64,000 nt of DNA, taken from positions 29,899,501 to 29,963,500 of the forward strand of contig OY754464.1 in NCBI GenBank assembly GCA_963575645.1, read 5' to 3'. The notes beneath the pieces were generated by a model. That model saw nothing but the letters and a program-made list of their open reading frames with translations, was not told where the DNA came from and searched no databases. Of the stretch, positions 46,640 through 58,038 are shown piece after piece. The position numbers and the translations under genes were made by a program. This stretch comes from Xanthostigma xanthostigma (lineage: Eukaryota > Arthropoda > Insecta > Raphidioptera > Raphidiidae). Position 1 is the first letter of the stretch; each line of letters starts with the position of its first letter.

Positions 46640-47570
46640 ATTTATGAAGAAAAAGTTATCATTATCAAAAATTCAAATTAATGAAGTTTGAAGCGAAATT
46701 TTATAAATGTATAAATGAAGAAAAGAGATAATTTAATTTAATACTGAGCATTATACGAGCGTGAATTTGTAATTATGTTAAATTTAAAAGAACGTTACTA
46801 TCAGCCGGCTGATAGTATTTTATTCATTTCGCACACATGTTTTTATGATCTTTTCTTCTTATATGTAACCATGGAAACTAAAAGCAATTAATGTAATTTA
46901 AATATTGATTACTAACCATTAACCGTGTCATGGCACGCATTCACTTTATTATAAATATATTAATTCGGTCCGTTAATTCCTCGAAAAGTTAAAGTTAAAA
47001 AAACATTTGAAATGAAATAAATAAATTAAAATATACACATGTCGAATTGATAACCTCCTTTTTTCAAATCGATTAAAATTGTTGGAAAGTACCTTGTACT
47101 TATATGTATATTGTGTATAAGTATAATATTTTGTTGCTATATACACTGTGTACAGGAACATTATTAAAAGTTTATATATAAATTGGCTTAAAACTTTTAC
47201 CACAATATACTCATTTTCATTGTTGAATATAAGCCACAAGTCCACTTATAAATTTGACAAAATCACTGAAACAAAAATAATAATATCGTACAATCGATCA
47301 TAATATTTTGAAGTGATAAAAAATTTTACACGTTGCCTGCAGTATGAGAAAATAATTTTCCTAAAATTATTTTGGTGGAACTGTAGGTAGCCCACGTAGG
47401 TTTTGCTGTAATGAATAATAAGGTATATGATTACATTAAACACACTTGAAAACGCAAGTTTGTGTACAGTTGCGTTTTTTACTTTATTTTAAATTGTATA
47501 TATCATTTTTGTTACTATATAAAGGCATGTATTCATAAATCCATATAAATAAATGTAAATAATATTGTAT
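46640..47570. other. Intergenic stretch with repeat tails
   Basis: The segment 46800-46940 resembles the ATGTAACCATGGAAAC repeat tail seen at 39015. Remaining minus-strand frames (46973-47443) are AT-driven. Confidence 0.35.
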
Positions 47571-47574
47571 TTTA

Positions 47575-47929
47575 TACCGGGTGATTTTTGAAAACTTTGG
47601 ACGTTTTTCTTTAAAAAAAACAACGGGTTGAATAAAAAAAAAGTTCAATAAATGGTGGGATATTGTTTTTTGGGAATAAAAACATTTTTTATCAGACAAA
47701 AGATGTTCATTTTCACATACAAAAAAAAATTCAATGATAAAAACGGGGGTTCCCATTAAATAAACAAAAGTCAATCCCTCCACTTGCTAAGGGGTGAGGT
47801 GGTGGAGGTGGTTATTGTGTCCAAACGATTTCCCCTCGAAACTCAACAACTTTTGTTCGAACTTTTTTTTATACAACCCGTTGTTTTTTTAAAGAAAAAC
47901 GTCTAAAGTTTTCAAAAAATACCCGTGTA
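47575..47929. mobile_element. Fold-back MITE with about 75-bp arms
   Basis: The left arm TACCGGGTGATTTTTGAAAA and the inverted right arm TACACGGGTATTTTTTGAAAA continue through CGTTTTTCTTTAAAAAAAAC and AACGGGTTG. The 99-codon minus-strand frame inside is repeat-derived. Confidence 0.7.
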
Positions 47930-48470
47930 CTATGTTTTTATATAGTAGGTAATTCATAGATATTTTAAAATTAAATACCATATTATAATTGTATGAATAA
48001 CTCTTCCCTCGTGAGCTTATGCTGGTGAAGTTTACATTTTTTTTTTTAATTTTCCAAATAAAAGAAATACAGACACTACATTAATATAAAATGTACCGGC
48101 GTGGCGGTAAAATAAAAACTGGCATGTTTTTTGAACTTTTAAATTGTAGACATAATATTCACGGGCGACGTATATTGAGCAATAAAAACTTTTAACGTGG
48201 ACGCGCCAATAAAGTGTGAAATGCGAATTTGTGAACATTTCGAGAAAACGAGAAAAGGATTCATGTTTTAAACCTATTACCTACATTTATATCCTTATAC
48301 TGTTTCAAAGTCAACTTGTATTTATTCGTTTGGTTTATTTGACTACAAAAATAATGATATCGAGAAAATTTGGTATTAAAAGACTTATTTATATTAACTG
48401 GAAGTAATGTTTACTTTTACGAGAATGGGCGATCGATAAAAAGTTTTATTATAGACAAAGGAAATACGTA
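47930..48470. other. Intergenic stretch, nothing recognised
   Basis: No supported features. Confidence 0.4.
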
Positions 48471-48473
48471 ATA

Positions 48474-48966
48474 CAGTGTAAACTCTTTATAACGTCCTTC
48501 GTTATAACGAAAAACTCCCTATAACGTCGAAATTTTTACGATTTGGTTGGTTTACTTCAAACCCTCTTTATAACGCAACAGCCATTCTCTATTACGAAGA
48601 AATATGTTCATATTTAGGCGTCAGCAAATGTTTACAGACATAAAGAGGACCATTCTGAACCATCACCATCTATTCAACAAGCACTTGATGACGCCAAACT
48701 ATAGGTATATGTGTTTGTATATGTGTTTGGAATATATTAATTTTGTGAAAATTGGTTATTTTTCTTTCTTCCCTCCATATAACGAAAATTCTTTATAACG
48801 AAAAAAATGTTCGGTCCCTTAAAATTCGTTATAACGAGATTATACAGTACATTGAAGATTATTGTTAATTTGGTTGTTTTTCTTTCTTCACTCCATATAA
48901 CGGTAACTCTCTATAACGATAAAAAATGCTCGATCCCTTGAGTTTCGTTATAAAGAGTTTACACTG
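48474..48966. mobile_element. Pogo/Tigger-like MITE with a duplicated right end
   Basis: Ends CAGTGTAAACTCTTTATAACG at left and, inverted, CAGTGTAAACTCTTTATAACG at right. TA at 48472-48473 and 48967-48968. The right-end block (TTTTTCTTTCTTC, CCATATAACG, TCGGTCCCTT) occurs twice, at about 48754-48853 and 48868-48966. No transposase; the 64-codon frame at 48604 is not a gene. Confidence 0.85.
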
Positions 48967-49142
48967 TATATCACACTCAGTTTTTGCAAAAATAATTAAC
49001 AAGACTGCTGATTGGAGGTCAGAAGTCTTGTTAATGATTTTTTGTTTGTTATCAAAAAATTAATTGTGGCGACTTGAGTTTAAAAGTGTGCTTGTCTCGA
49101 CAAATGAAGAAAAATGAATTTTGGTTGATAATTTATTAAACT

Positions 49143-49586
49143 ACTAGCGGCCCGGTCCGGCATCGTCCGGATTTGTAGATTACCTAATTAAGATAGACAT
49201 ATTATGCTTCATCGGACTTTCTTATAGAATAATAGCCATATTTGCAGGGCGTTTCATATATTTATTAATAATAGCCGTTACCCGCGGTTTGGCACGCGAT
49301 TGAGACAAAACATGGCAGTGACAACAGTATCGGAACCTTTGGCTCCACCGTATTATAATCTTGCCTTACACGAACTCAACACATCACCAAAGTTTCATCG
49401 TAATCGGATGAATGGTATAGGAGCACATAGGTCCCGAACAGAAGAACGAACGAACAGACATTCAATTTTATATATTTGTAGTTTTTCGGGCAACTCTTCC
49501 AATTTTTATATCCTTAAAAACCTTATTCGGAGTACCACAAACATTTAAAAAAATAGCCAAATCGGTCCAGCCATTCTCAAGTGATA
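49143..49586 (+). repeat. ACTAGCGGCCCGG dispersed repeat, copy 2
   Basis: Starts ACTAGCGGCCCGGTCCGG, with GGATTTGTAGATTACC, TAGCCGTTACCCGCGG and GCGATTGAGACAAAACATGG. It ends near GCCAAATCGGTCCAGCCATT. The frame 49300-49548 is repeat-derived. The hAT MITE at 49595 is inserted in or at its end. Confidence 0.55.
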
Positions 49587-49594
49587 GTTTAAAA

Positions 49595-49960
49595 CAGCGG
49601 TTTCCAAACTTTGTACACTAACGCCCTCCTCATAAAAAATCTCACCTCTGCCGCCCCCCCTTATAAAAAATCTTACCTATGTCGCCCCTCCCTTCGAAAA
49701 AATGTATAAACAATTTGTAAATAATTTCTTTGCTATGAGAAAATAATTACAAAGGTGGTAAATATACAGTAAAGTAACGAGCAGAAAAATCGGTGTTAAT
49801 ATAAAATGTCCAATTATTTGGTAATTATGTTTGAGCGTTTATTCGTAAAAGATTGATTTTATTACAACAATGACAATATTTGCAATTAATTTGCGCCCCC
49901 CTGGTGAATCTTGCGCACCCCCCCTCAGGGGGGCGTGCCCCCTTATTTTGAAAACCGCTG
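49595..49960. mobile_element. hAT-type MITE (CAGCGGTTT ends)
   Basis: Ends CAGCGGTTTCCAAACTTT and, inverted, CAGCGGTTTTCAAAAT. Flanking 8-mers are GTTTAAAA / TTTTAAAA (7 of 8). Subterminal GCCCCCC and GGGGGGCGTGCCCCC blocks are typical of this MITE type. Confidence 0.85.
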
Positions 49961-49969
49961 TTTTAAAAT

Positions 49970-50735
49970 GTTCGCACGGACCTATAACACTTTTATGCGT
50001 TATCGTTTAAATTATTTCTTTAGTTATTACCAATTATAATTATAAATCTCTTGAAATAATGTTCCAGTAGGTTTCTGAGTCAGTGCGATCGTAGAATATG
50101 TTTAACTTTGCTGCCGCTGTAGAATCTTTGTTTGCAAAGTATACCCACATAATATTGTACTATTTTTGCAATAAAAGATGTTGCTGAATGTATGAATAAA
50201 CGCATTCATTTCACGGAATATATAGCTAGATGGGGCAATTTCATGATATTGGTCCCATAAACAAGATTCCGCTGTTCGAATAGGCCCGAACAGAGTAGAG
50301 AGAGAAAGGAAAGTTAATGCCGTGTGAGCTTTTCCTATGCCTCTACCTACGTATGTTTGTCTGATACATGTTTTTCGACTTGTTACACACCGATACAGTG
50401 TATACTTGTATTGGTACTAATTGAACGAAAAATTAAATTCTACACACACGCGTAACAATATATAATAGTATGTATTTATGTCCGCACATGACAAGTTTTG
50501 AGATCCTGTCCTAGCACTGGTCCTTCAAGTTGGGCAGGAAATCCTCAATAATTCATTAAATTATTATTATTATTATTAATGGGACTCATAATCCAAGCTC
50601 TCTGAGAACGATAACAGAACCGTCATAGTTTAGAATTTATATAAGGTTCGTGAGAGCAACATTAAGAAAATCATTTTTAACTAACTTCTAAAATTTTAAC
50701 TTCCAATATTAAAGTTATAGAAAGGACCCCGCACA
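49970..50735. other. Intergenic stretch, nothing recognised
   Basis: Short (TTA)n tract at about 50562-50578. No gene. Confidence 0.4.
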
Positions 50736-50739
50736 AACG

Positions 50740-51030
50740 TTATGGGATTTGGTTCTCGGTTAAATTAATCGAAAATGGTTTTAATTTATAGTTTAAAGGT
50801 CACTAAGAAAACGTGTTCATTGGCGCATAGCCTAAAAACCAACATGGACATGGAACATGTTTGTGAATTCAATGGATATCCCTATATCTAGAATCTCGCT
50901 AAACATACCTGTAGTTATAAAAATCTATTGGTTTATAGACTATACGCCCATGGACACTTTTTCTTAGTGATCTTTAAACTATAAAATAAAACCAGTTTCG
51001 ATCAATTTAACCGAGAACCAAATCCCATAA
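50740..51030. repeat. Fold-back with about 105-bp arms
   Basis: Arms share TTATGGGATTTGGTTCTCGG, TTATAGTTTAAAG and TCACTAAGAAAA when one is inverted. About 85-90% identity; loop near 50885. No duplication identified. Confidence 0.78.
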
Positions 51031-51059
51031 GGTTTTAGATATAATATTAAACGAAATAT

Positions 51060-51260
51060 GCTTTATTAACGCTTATTAAGGATTGAAAAATTAAAAGTGC
51101 TTATTAAGCATAAAATACTTATGCATTCAAAGTGCTTATTAAGCATTTTTAATTCTTAATAAGCGTATTGAGTGCTTATTAAGTAATTTATAATGCTTAC
51201 GTGCTTAATAAGAAGCAAGCCTTTATTCAAGTGCTCTAAGCATCAAACTCGAGCATCTGT
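51060..51260. repeat. GCTTATTAAG-rich repetitive patch
   Basis: The motif GCTTATTAAG/CTTAATAAGC recurs many times in both orientations between about 51070 and 51215. Probably a locally expanded short repeat. Confidence 0.6.
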
Positions 51261-51350
51261 TTTTAACCGACGAAAAACAAAAACGGAGGAGGTTCTCAAG
51301 TCGACGCGTATATTTTTTTTTTGTTTTGTTTTGTTTTTTTTTTTATTTAT

Positions 51351-51841
51351 GTATGACCAAGCATAACTTTTTACAGAGTACTCCGATTTTGATAATTATT
51401 TTTTTGTTTGAAAGGGTGTGCCCCGAAGTTGGTCGCACATAAGTTTGGTAAAAAAATTCCAACCCTAAGGGTTGGAAAACAGGGGATGATTGATTGTTCA
51501 CTCAGTGATTGTAATGTATGATCACACATAACTTTTTACTGAGTAGTCCAATTTTGATAATTCTTTTTTTATTGGAAAGGGTATACCCCGAAGTTGGTCC
51601 CATATAAATTTGGAAAAAAAATTTCAACCCTAAGGGTAGGAAAACGGGATTATTGATTGTTCACTCACACATTGTAATGTATGACCACGCATAACTTTTT
51701 ACAGAGTAGTCCGATTTTGATAATTATTTTTTTATTGGATAGGGTATACCTCGAGGTTGGTCTCATATAAATTTGGAAAAAAAAATCCTACCGTAAGGGT
51801 GGGAAAATAGGGGTGATTTATTGTTCACTCACAGATTTTTA
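51351..51841 (+). repeat. Three tandem units of about 164 bp
   Basis: Units start GTATGACCAAGCATAAC (51351), GTATGATCACACATAAC (51516) and GTATGACCACGCATAAC (51679). Each contains TCCGATTTTGATAATT-type, CCCCGAAGTTGGTC-type and CAACCCTAAGGGT-type segments. Preceded by AAACGGAGGAGGTTCTCAAG, a common insect repeat motif. Confidence 0.9.
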
Positions 51842-51902
51842 TGCTGAGTAATTATAAATTATATAGTCACAAAAAATTATAAAATAAAAACTTTTTAACA
51901 AA

Positions 51903-52369
51903 AAATTTAAACCGCCGAAAAACTGAAAAGCAAAAAATAATAAATCTTTTTATTTAACTAAGTTCTATCTAAGTAGTTGAACGTATGTGACAGTCTATAG
52001 TATATCTAAGTAATTTTGAGTCGGCGTCAAACAATCAATGAACAAAGATCACTAAAAGAAATAACCAAATCAAATTAACAATGATACGTGAAATCTCCAG
52101 CGATAAACATTAACATTCCAAACATGCGCTCTCCACACGACCGCTCGCAAAGACGTGTGCCCTCAGTGTGTGCCCGTTCGGGTTGCTCTGTCGCTGACAT
52201 TAACTTCGTGAACGCTCAGAGATTTCCGGCGAAGGATTGTTGACGCCGACTCAAAATTACTTAGATATATTAGACTGTCACATACGTTCAACTAGTTAGA
52301 TAGAACTTAGTTAAATAAAAAGATTTATTATTTTTTGCTTTTCAGTTTTTCGGCGGTTTAATTTTTTTG
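51903..52369. mobile_element. Fold-back element with about 125-bp TIRs
   Basis: Left arm AAACCGCCGAAAAACTGAAA to GAGTCGGCGTCAAACAAT; the right arm is its inverse, about 95% identical. The centre (52030-52237) is GC-richer. It directly abuts repeat family D copy 2. Confidence 0.8.
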
Positions 52370-53364
52370 ACGTGATAACGTCTTATAAATTGATGAATCA
52401 CCAATCTTATAAATTGATAAAACACCGGCTGCATGCACGAAAAAGCTAACGTTCCTAACGCGTAACGTTCCTAACGTTCGTAACGCGTAACGTTCCGCCT
52501 GACCCTGTGCGTGCTTTTTGCTAATTTCTCGCTCAATTTAAATCAGATCGGTTTGAAACCAGTCTTAAACGAAAGAGGAGAACATTTTACATAGATTTCG
52601 TATAACAGAATTTGCCTAAACAGTTTTTTTATACAAATTTATATAGAAAAATAGTTGTATAAATGCAATGTTGTCTAATGCATGGCGCGACGCGGTCGGT
52701 CGTCTTTGTTTGCCGTACATGGAAATTAGAATATAGCGTATGTCTTGTCTTAACATGAAAACGGCTACATTTCTAATGTTTAATTCAATTTTTTGACATT
52801 AGTATTTTGTGAAATGCAACGCCTTCTAAGTTAAGTATTGGAATAACTAATTATTATTAGAACATAATACTTTGACAGTTGCAAACGTCACTTTTGACAT
52901 TTCTTATCATTCCGACACCAAGGATAAGCGGATTGAAACCAAATTTTGGGAGGATGTTTGATATGCAAATATGAAGTGGCCTATTGTTTTTGGGGAACAT
53001 CGGCGCATGCGTAAAAGAATATATCTCTTATAATGATGTTTTATATAATAATAATATAGTTTTTAAAACGGTTTTTACTCTATCTATTTTTACTAGAAAT
53101 TTTTGTAAATTTTTTGGGGAAAATCGGCGCATGCGCAAAAGAGATACATGCCATAGTTGTTTTTTATATAATAATAGTATACTTTTTATAGTGTTTTATT
53201 ATTCTACTTAATAAAATTTACCTAAATTTGAAGCGAAAGATGCAATATCATAGATTCGAATTATTATAATTATTATATAAATTTAGGTTATGTATTACGG
53301 AATACGTTATCACGTAAAACTATCGTCCGTAAACCGACTTTACAGACAACCATTTTTTTGTTAA
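52368..53364 (-). repeat. Repeat family D, copy 2 (inverted)
   Basis: Reverse of 39609-40281, with about 320 extra bp at 52950-53270. The extra sequence contains CGGCGCATGCG motifs shared with 37890-37910. Confidence 0.75.
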
Positions 53365-54078
53365 AAAGTTTTTTCCAAAGTGCATTAAGCATTATTAAAA
53401 GCACTAAGTTCTCGGCACAGTCCTGCTCTAGCTTGGTCACTGTTTGATCGCTTCTGTAAGTGGTCCTGCTTGGTTCAATTGAAAGTTAACTCTATATAAG
53501 ATCGGTGTTGTCGGCGTGTTGTCAGCCATCGGTACGTGTTACGGTGTTAGAAACTGTTCAGTATGCAAGTCCAATCTTCCCGTTATACATGCACACATAC
53601 ACATATCTACGTAGCACACAGCATAGCACCTAAATACGTAGGTACTACGCTCTGCTACGTATGCAGTCAAATGTAGTTCGATAGGCTATTTTAGTATCAG
53701 CAGGTACTATTTTGCATTCGATATGATATTAAAGTCTGGAATTTATAAAACGACTCGCGTTACACTGAAATTCCACTTTAAAGTGCCTACCTCTTTATAA
53801 GCCTACGCCAATAAAGCTACGTCGATATAGGCCTGGTAAATACGTTCGCGCATATATTATTATGTATTTGTGCGACGTGTATACGATGTGACTCCCAGAG
53901 TTCGGTCCGTCCGACGTCGCGTCGGAAGCACTTTGTCGTCTGTAATAATTTTTTAACTGTTAACAACAGAAGTCACAAGCGGACACATCAACAATCAATA
54001 AATACTGATTACTGACATGTAAAATACGTAACGGAATCTCTGTCTATAATTTTTTTTTCTTGAGTATTTTCCGAATTT
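53365..54078. other. Intergenic stretch, nothing firm
   Basis: TATATAAG near 53495-53502, followed by GGTGTTGTCGGCGTGTTGTC, has a core-promoter or LTR flavour. No partner LTR or gene was found. Confidence 0.3.
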
Positions 54079-54405
54079 TTAAAGTGAAACTTTTATTCTA
54101 TCGCCCCGAATTTTTCTGGCCGTCTGTTGCATGTCGCATTACAGGCGGCCGCGGAGTAGGGGTAAAGTGAAAGGCGCTCGGTAGAGCAGCCAAGGCCAAT
54201 ATGGCGGCGCCCATGGTTAGCATCAGCTGACCGTGTAGTATGTATAACATATAGTCAGTCTGTCATGCGGGCAAGTGCTGTACAGTGTTTACATGTTTAT
54301 ATTCGTGTACCTATTCATGTGAATATTGTTGTTTATAATTAATCGTGATGGATAACTTAGTGTCTACAATCCAACACCTACAATCAAATAAAAGTTTCAC
54401 TTGCG
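54079..54405. repeat. Possible MITE with 17-bp inverted ends
   Basis: AAAGTGAAACTTTTATT at 54079-54095 and its inverse at 54388-54404. The inside is GC-richer (GGCGGCCGCGGAGTAGGGG). A short ATG frame (MDNLVSTIQHLQSNK) near the right end has no recognised family. Confidence 0.4.
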
Positions 54406-55230
54406 TCGTGGTTTCTTAAAACCACACAACTGTTTTTTTATATCATCATCGTTCGAAAACGAATTGATCGATTTTGACTATACTTAGTTCATTGTTATCA
54501 AATGATACTTAAAACTTTTTCTGCGATTATAAAAAGGTACGGTTTTTGGTTGTATAAAATCCGATATTTACGCAGATAAAAGTTGGTACTTAATAAATTA
54601 ACTATGCTTTTGACAGCGAGTTCAGTTGTAAAATGCTCTTGAACAAGTTAAGAAGTTTATGGGTTAATAAAAGTTACCTGTGTATAGGGATTGCAATCCG
54701 GTGTCATTACCAATCCGACCGGATTTCCATCCATCTGGCCGGAATAAGGATAATTTTCCCTTTTCGTTCCAAAAAGGACTGTTTATAAGAAAATCGAGTG
54801 ATTGTATTATAATCAATTTTGTGTAATCTACTGAGATCACAATAAGTAGGTATTTGAGCATGCTATAACAAGTCTCATTCTTATTATTATGACAGACTTC
54901 ACGATGAATCCTGTCTAATGAATGGCACAATTATCACAATAAATATAACTCCTTAGTTAAATAAACTTACCATAAATAATTATTTTAAGTATAGGTAAAT
55001 TATAAAAAATCAATTTTGGTTTTGGTAAAAGGACCATACTTAGAAAGCAAATAGTATTAATTGTGTCATCTGCTAATCAACTTCTAATAGAGCTACAAAT
55101 ATAGCCAACGGCCGAAAAGGCCCTTTCGGCTTCTATACTTGTCGGCTTTATTAAACATAACACACATTCGTTAACTTGAGCGAGTAGAATAATTGACACA
55201 ATGGCCGCCAAAATGCGACTCACGTCACGT
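54406..55230. other. Intergenic stretch, nothing recognised
   Basis: The 88-codon minus frame at 54664-54930 shows no family signature. CCGGATTTCCATCC-type motifs recur at 58145-58225 as CGGATCCGG. Confidence 0.35.
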
Positions 55231-55363
55231 GACTCGGCTAGGGTTACCAGGTGGTCTGAATGATAAAACGGGACATTTTACAGCCACCCCTCCCCTCTAT
55301 TGATAATTGAAGAATGAAAAAATATTTTTGAAATTTCTGAAATCTAAAAGAATTTGTTGTAAC

Positions 55364-57602
55364 ATTTTTTTTTTTTTTTTTATTATAGAGAAAAACAAAA
55401 ATTAAAAAACAAAAAATAACAAAAATAACTAATTGTGCTTCAATCTTAGGATTATTAGCACTGTTACAAAAATCGAATTAGAAAATACATTACATATTTC
55501 ATAAGGTAAGTACAGAAAGTTTTATGGATTAAGTTACAATAAATTGTTTTAATACAAAACAGTAGATTTAGCATATATTTTAGTTTATAGGTTATTTTAG
55601 TTTGGTTTATTTTATATTTTTATTTGTATATTTCAGATTGGCTGCTATGGGGTTTTAGTGATTGTGAGGTGAGTATTTAAATTTTGTTTAATATTTCTGT
55701 TATTTGCAGGAATTCTATTATTTTTTTCATATTATAGGGGCTGCTATAGAGTTCCTCGATTTCATGAGGCAGGTTAACTTGTGAACGATATCTTTGATAT
55801 TTTGGACACTGAAGAAGCAGATGTTTCATCGTGATTCTTGAGTTGCAGGACTGGCATATGGGCGGATCGGCTTTGTTCATAAGGTACGTATGTGTGAGGG
55901 CTGTATGTCCAATTTTTGTGCGGGTTAGGACGATTTGTTCTTTTCTGGTGAAGTCATTGTAGTTGTTTATTGTTTTTGTTGAGTTCTTATATTTTCTAAG
56001 TTTATTATCTTCTATGGATAGCCAAGTTTGTTCCCATTTGTTTTGTATTTTTTCTATTAGATATTTTTTGTATTCATTTTTAAGTATCGTGTTTTCATTT
56101 ATTATTATACCAGTAGTGATTGCTTCTTTAGCGTTTTTATCTGCAATGTCATTTCCGGGTATTCCTATGTGTGATGGTATCCAGATGAAAATAGCTTTTC
56201 TGTTTTGTGTATTATATTGTTCGAGACAATTTTGTATTTTTATTACATATGGATGATTGTTATTTATATTGGATATAGATTCTAAGACCGATAATGAGTC
56301 AGTAATTATTAATATGTTGTTGGTTTCATTTTTAAGGTAATCTTCAAGTGCTGACCAGATTGCTATTATTTCGGCTGTGTATATATCGTTTATTTTTTCT
56401 AATTTTATTTTTTTTGTTTGTTGCGAGGTTGTATACGCACATCCTGTCCCGTTGTTCGTTTTGGATCCATCTGTGTATATTGCTGTATAGTCTCTGTATC
56501 TGTCAATTATTTCAGCAAAATTTTTTTTGTACCATGATTCAGTTGTTTCGTTTTTTTTTTGTTCACATAGGTCAAAGATGATTTCTGGCTGTATGTATTT
56601 CCACGGGGTTATGTCGGTTGGTGGATTTTCATAGATTTCAATTTCGATTTGGTATTTTTCTTTTAATTTGATGACGTTAACTGGGAAGGGAAGACATGTT
56701 TTGCTGTTTCTGTTATATAACTCAAGGTATCTCGGATTAGTAATACTATTATGGTTTATATGTTTGGGATCTGTTTTGATAGTAGTATAATAATTTAATG
56801 ATAGTATATCTCTTCTCATTTCAGGGGGAAGTTGTTCTGATTCACAGTATAGACTTAAGAGTGGTGTACTTCTAAAAGCTCCAGTTATTATTCTTAGGCC
56901 ATTGTTGTAAACAGCGTCGATTGTTTTTAATATGTTTTTATTCGCTGATGAGTATACTATGCTTCCGTATTCAAGTTGACTTCTCAGCAGTGCTTTGAAT
57001 ATATGTGTAAGAGATTTGATGTTGCCGCCCCATTCGTGATGTGATATTACTTTTAGTAAATCGAGAGTTTTACTACATTTACTTTTTAGTTGTTTCAGAT
57101 ATGGTACCCAAGTTAGTCTGGTATCTAGTGTAATTCCAAGATATTGTACGGTTTCGCAGTATGTTAGTTTCTGGTTTTTAATATGAAATATTGGTTTGTT
57201 TGTAATTTTTCGAGATTTTGAGAAGAGCATTACTTTTGTTTTGGAGGGAGAGAGTGTGAAACCAGCTTCACTCGTCCAGATTTGTAATTTATTTATTGCA
57301 TTTTGTAAGTGTTTTCCTATTTGTATTAGATTTTTGCCATTGGTGTATATAACTAGATCGTCTGCGTATAGAGATATTTTTACAGGGTAGTTTATTTGTT
57401 TGATTATATCATTGATTGCAATTATAAACAGTGAGGCACTAAGGACAGAACCTTGTGGAATACCATTCTCCTGTGTGTATCCTGTTGAGAGTTTATTTCC
57501 AATTTTTACATTAAATTTTCGATTTGCTAAGAAATTTTTTATGAATAGGGTTATGTTTCCTTTAATGTTCCAGTCTATAAGTGTACGTAAGATGTGATAT
57601 TC
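55364..57602 (-). pseudogene. 5'-truncated I/R1-group LINE with RNase H
   Basis: The frame runs from about 57602 to 55677. The part upstream of the first ATG (57230) is also open and encodes NGIPQGSVLSASL and the RT catalytic YADD (about 57370). After the ATG come the RT C-terminus (YLGITLDTRLTW, 30-41) and the RNase H domain with IYTDGSKTNNGTG (D254), AEIIAIWSALED (E287), TDSLSVLESI (D311) and IPSHIGIPGNDIAD. A Cys/His knuckle (CQSCNSRITMKHLLLQC) lies near the end. All RNase H acidic residues are present. A poly(A) tail (poly-T on the plus strand, about 55365-55380) ends it. The endonuclease, ORF1 and most of the RT are missing through 5' truncation. Confidence 0.9.
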
Positions 57603-58029
57603 CTATCTATCAGTTCCCAATTTTTACACTTCTATCTCAGTACCGAGCAACTGTTAGGAACGAAAAATCCTCCGACCCTAATAATAACTTTAAAAAACCC
57701 TTCTTCAGACAAAAATTGATGAAACATCTGAAGTGTGCTGTGTGTATCAATCCACAATCGATATCTATCGAAATCGTGTAATTTAATATGAGACGAACAC
57801 GATTTTGAATAATTTGAGGATAGAAATATAGTGAAAAAAGAGACTTAATTATAGTGGTCAGTATGTTTATTTGTTCATAAGCCATAAGGTTTGAAAGGAA
57901 AAAAAAATTTTTCTATTTCCTGAAGTACAAACCGGGACATTTGCATAGATTTTGAAAAAATTCCGGGACACCGGGACAGGAGGGCGAAAACGGGGCATGT
58001 CCCGGAAAACTGGGACGTGTGGTAACCCT
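57603..58029. other. Right part of the hAT-type element
   Basis: Non-LINE remainder of the hAT element. It contains CCGGGACACCGGGACAGG and ends in the right TIR. The overlapping small frames at 57637-57885 and 57913-58113 are not recognised. Confidence 0.5.
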
Positions 58030-58038
58030 AGACTCGGC

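Larger units (their letters stand above)
55239..58030. mobile_element. hAT-type element with a LINE inserted inside
   Basis: Ends TAGGGTTACCAGG and (inverted) TAGGGTTACCACA, with internal CGGGACAT blocks on both sides. The perfect 8-bp duplication GACTCGGC is at 55231-55238 and 58031-58038. Without the LINE (about 55364-57602) only about 550 bp remain, with no recognisable transposase, so this is a non-autonomous copy. Length and duplication size fit hAT. Confidence 0.9.

Noticed and set aside
49300-49548. 82-codon frame
   Set aside because: It overlaps the ACTAGCGGCCCGG dispersed repeat and has no domain signature.
51351-51841. Regularly spaced repeats considered as a CRISPR array
   Set aside because: Units are 164-bp contiguous tandems without unique spacers, in eukaryotic DNA.
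39609-53364. A single 13.7-kb transposon (Maverick-like) bounded by the family D copies
   Set aside because: The interval holds only unrelated small repeats and no Polinton genes; two independent insertions explain it more simply.
53495-53530. TATATAAG core promoter or LTR
   Set aside because: No downstream gene, partner LTR or primer-binding site could be found.
55963-56581. Plus-strand frames opposite the LINE
   Set aside because: Antisense shadows of the RT/RNase H frame.
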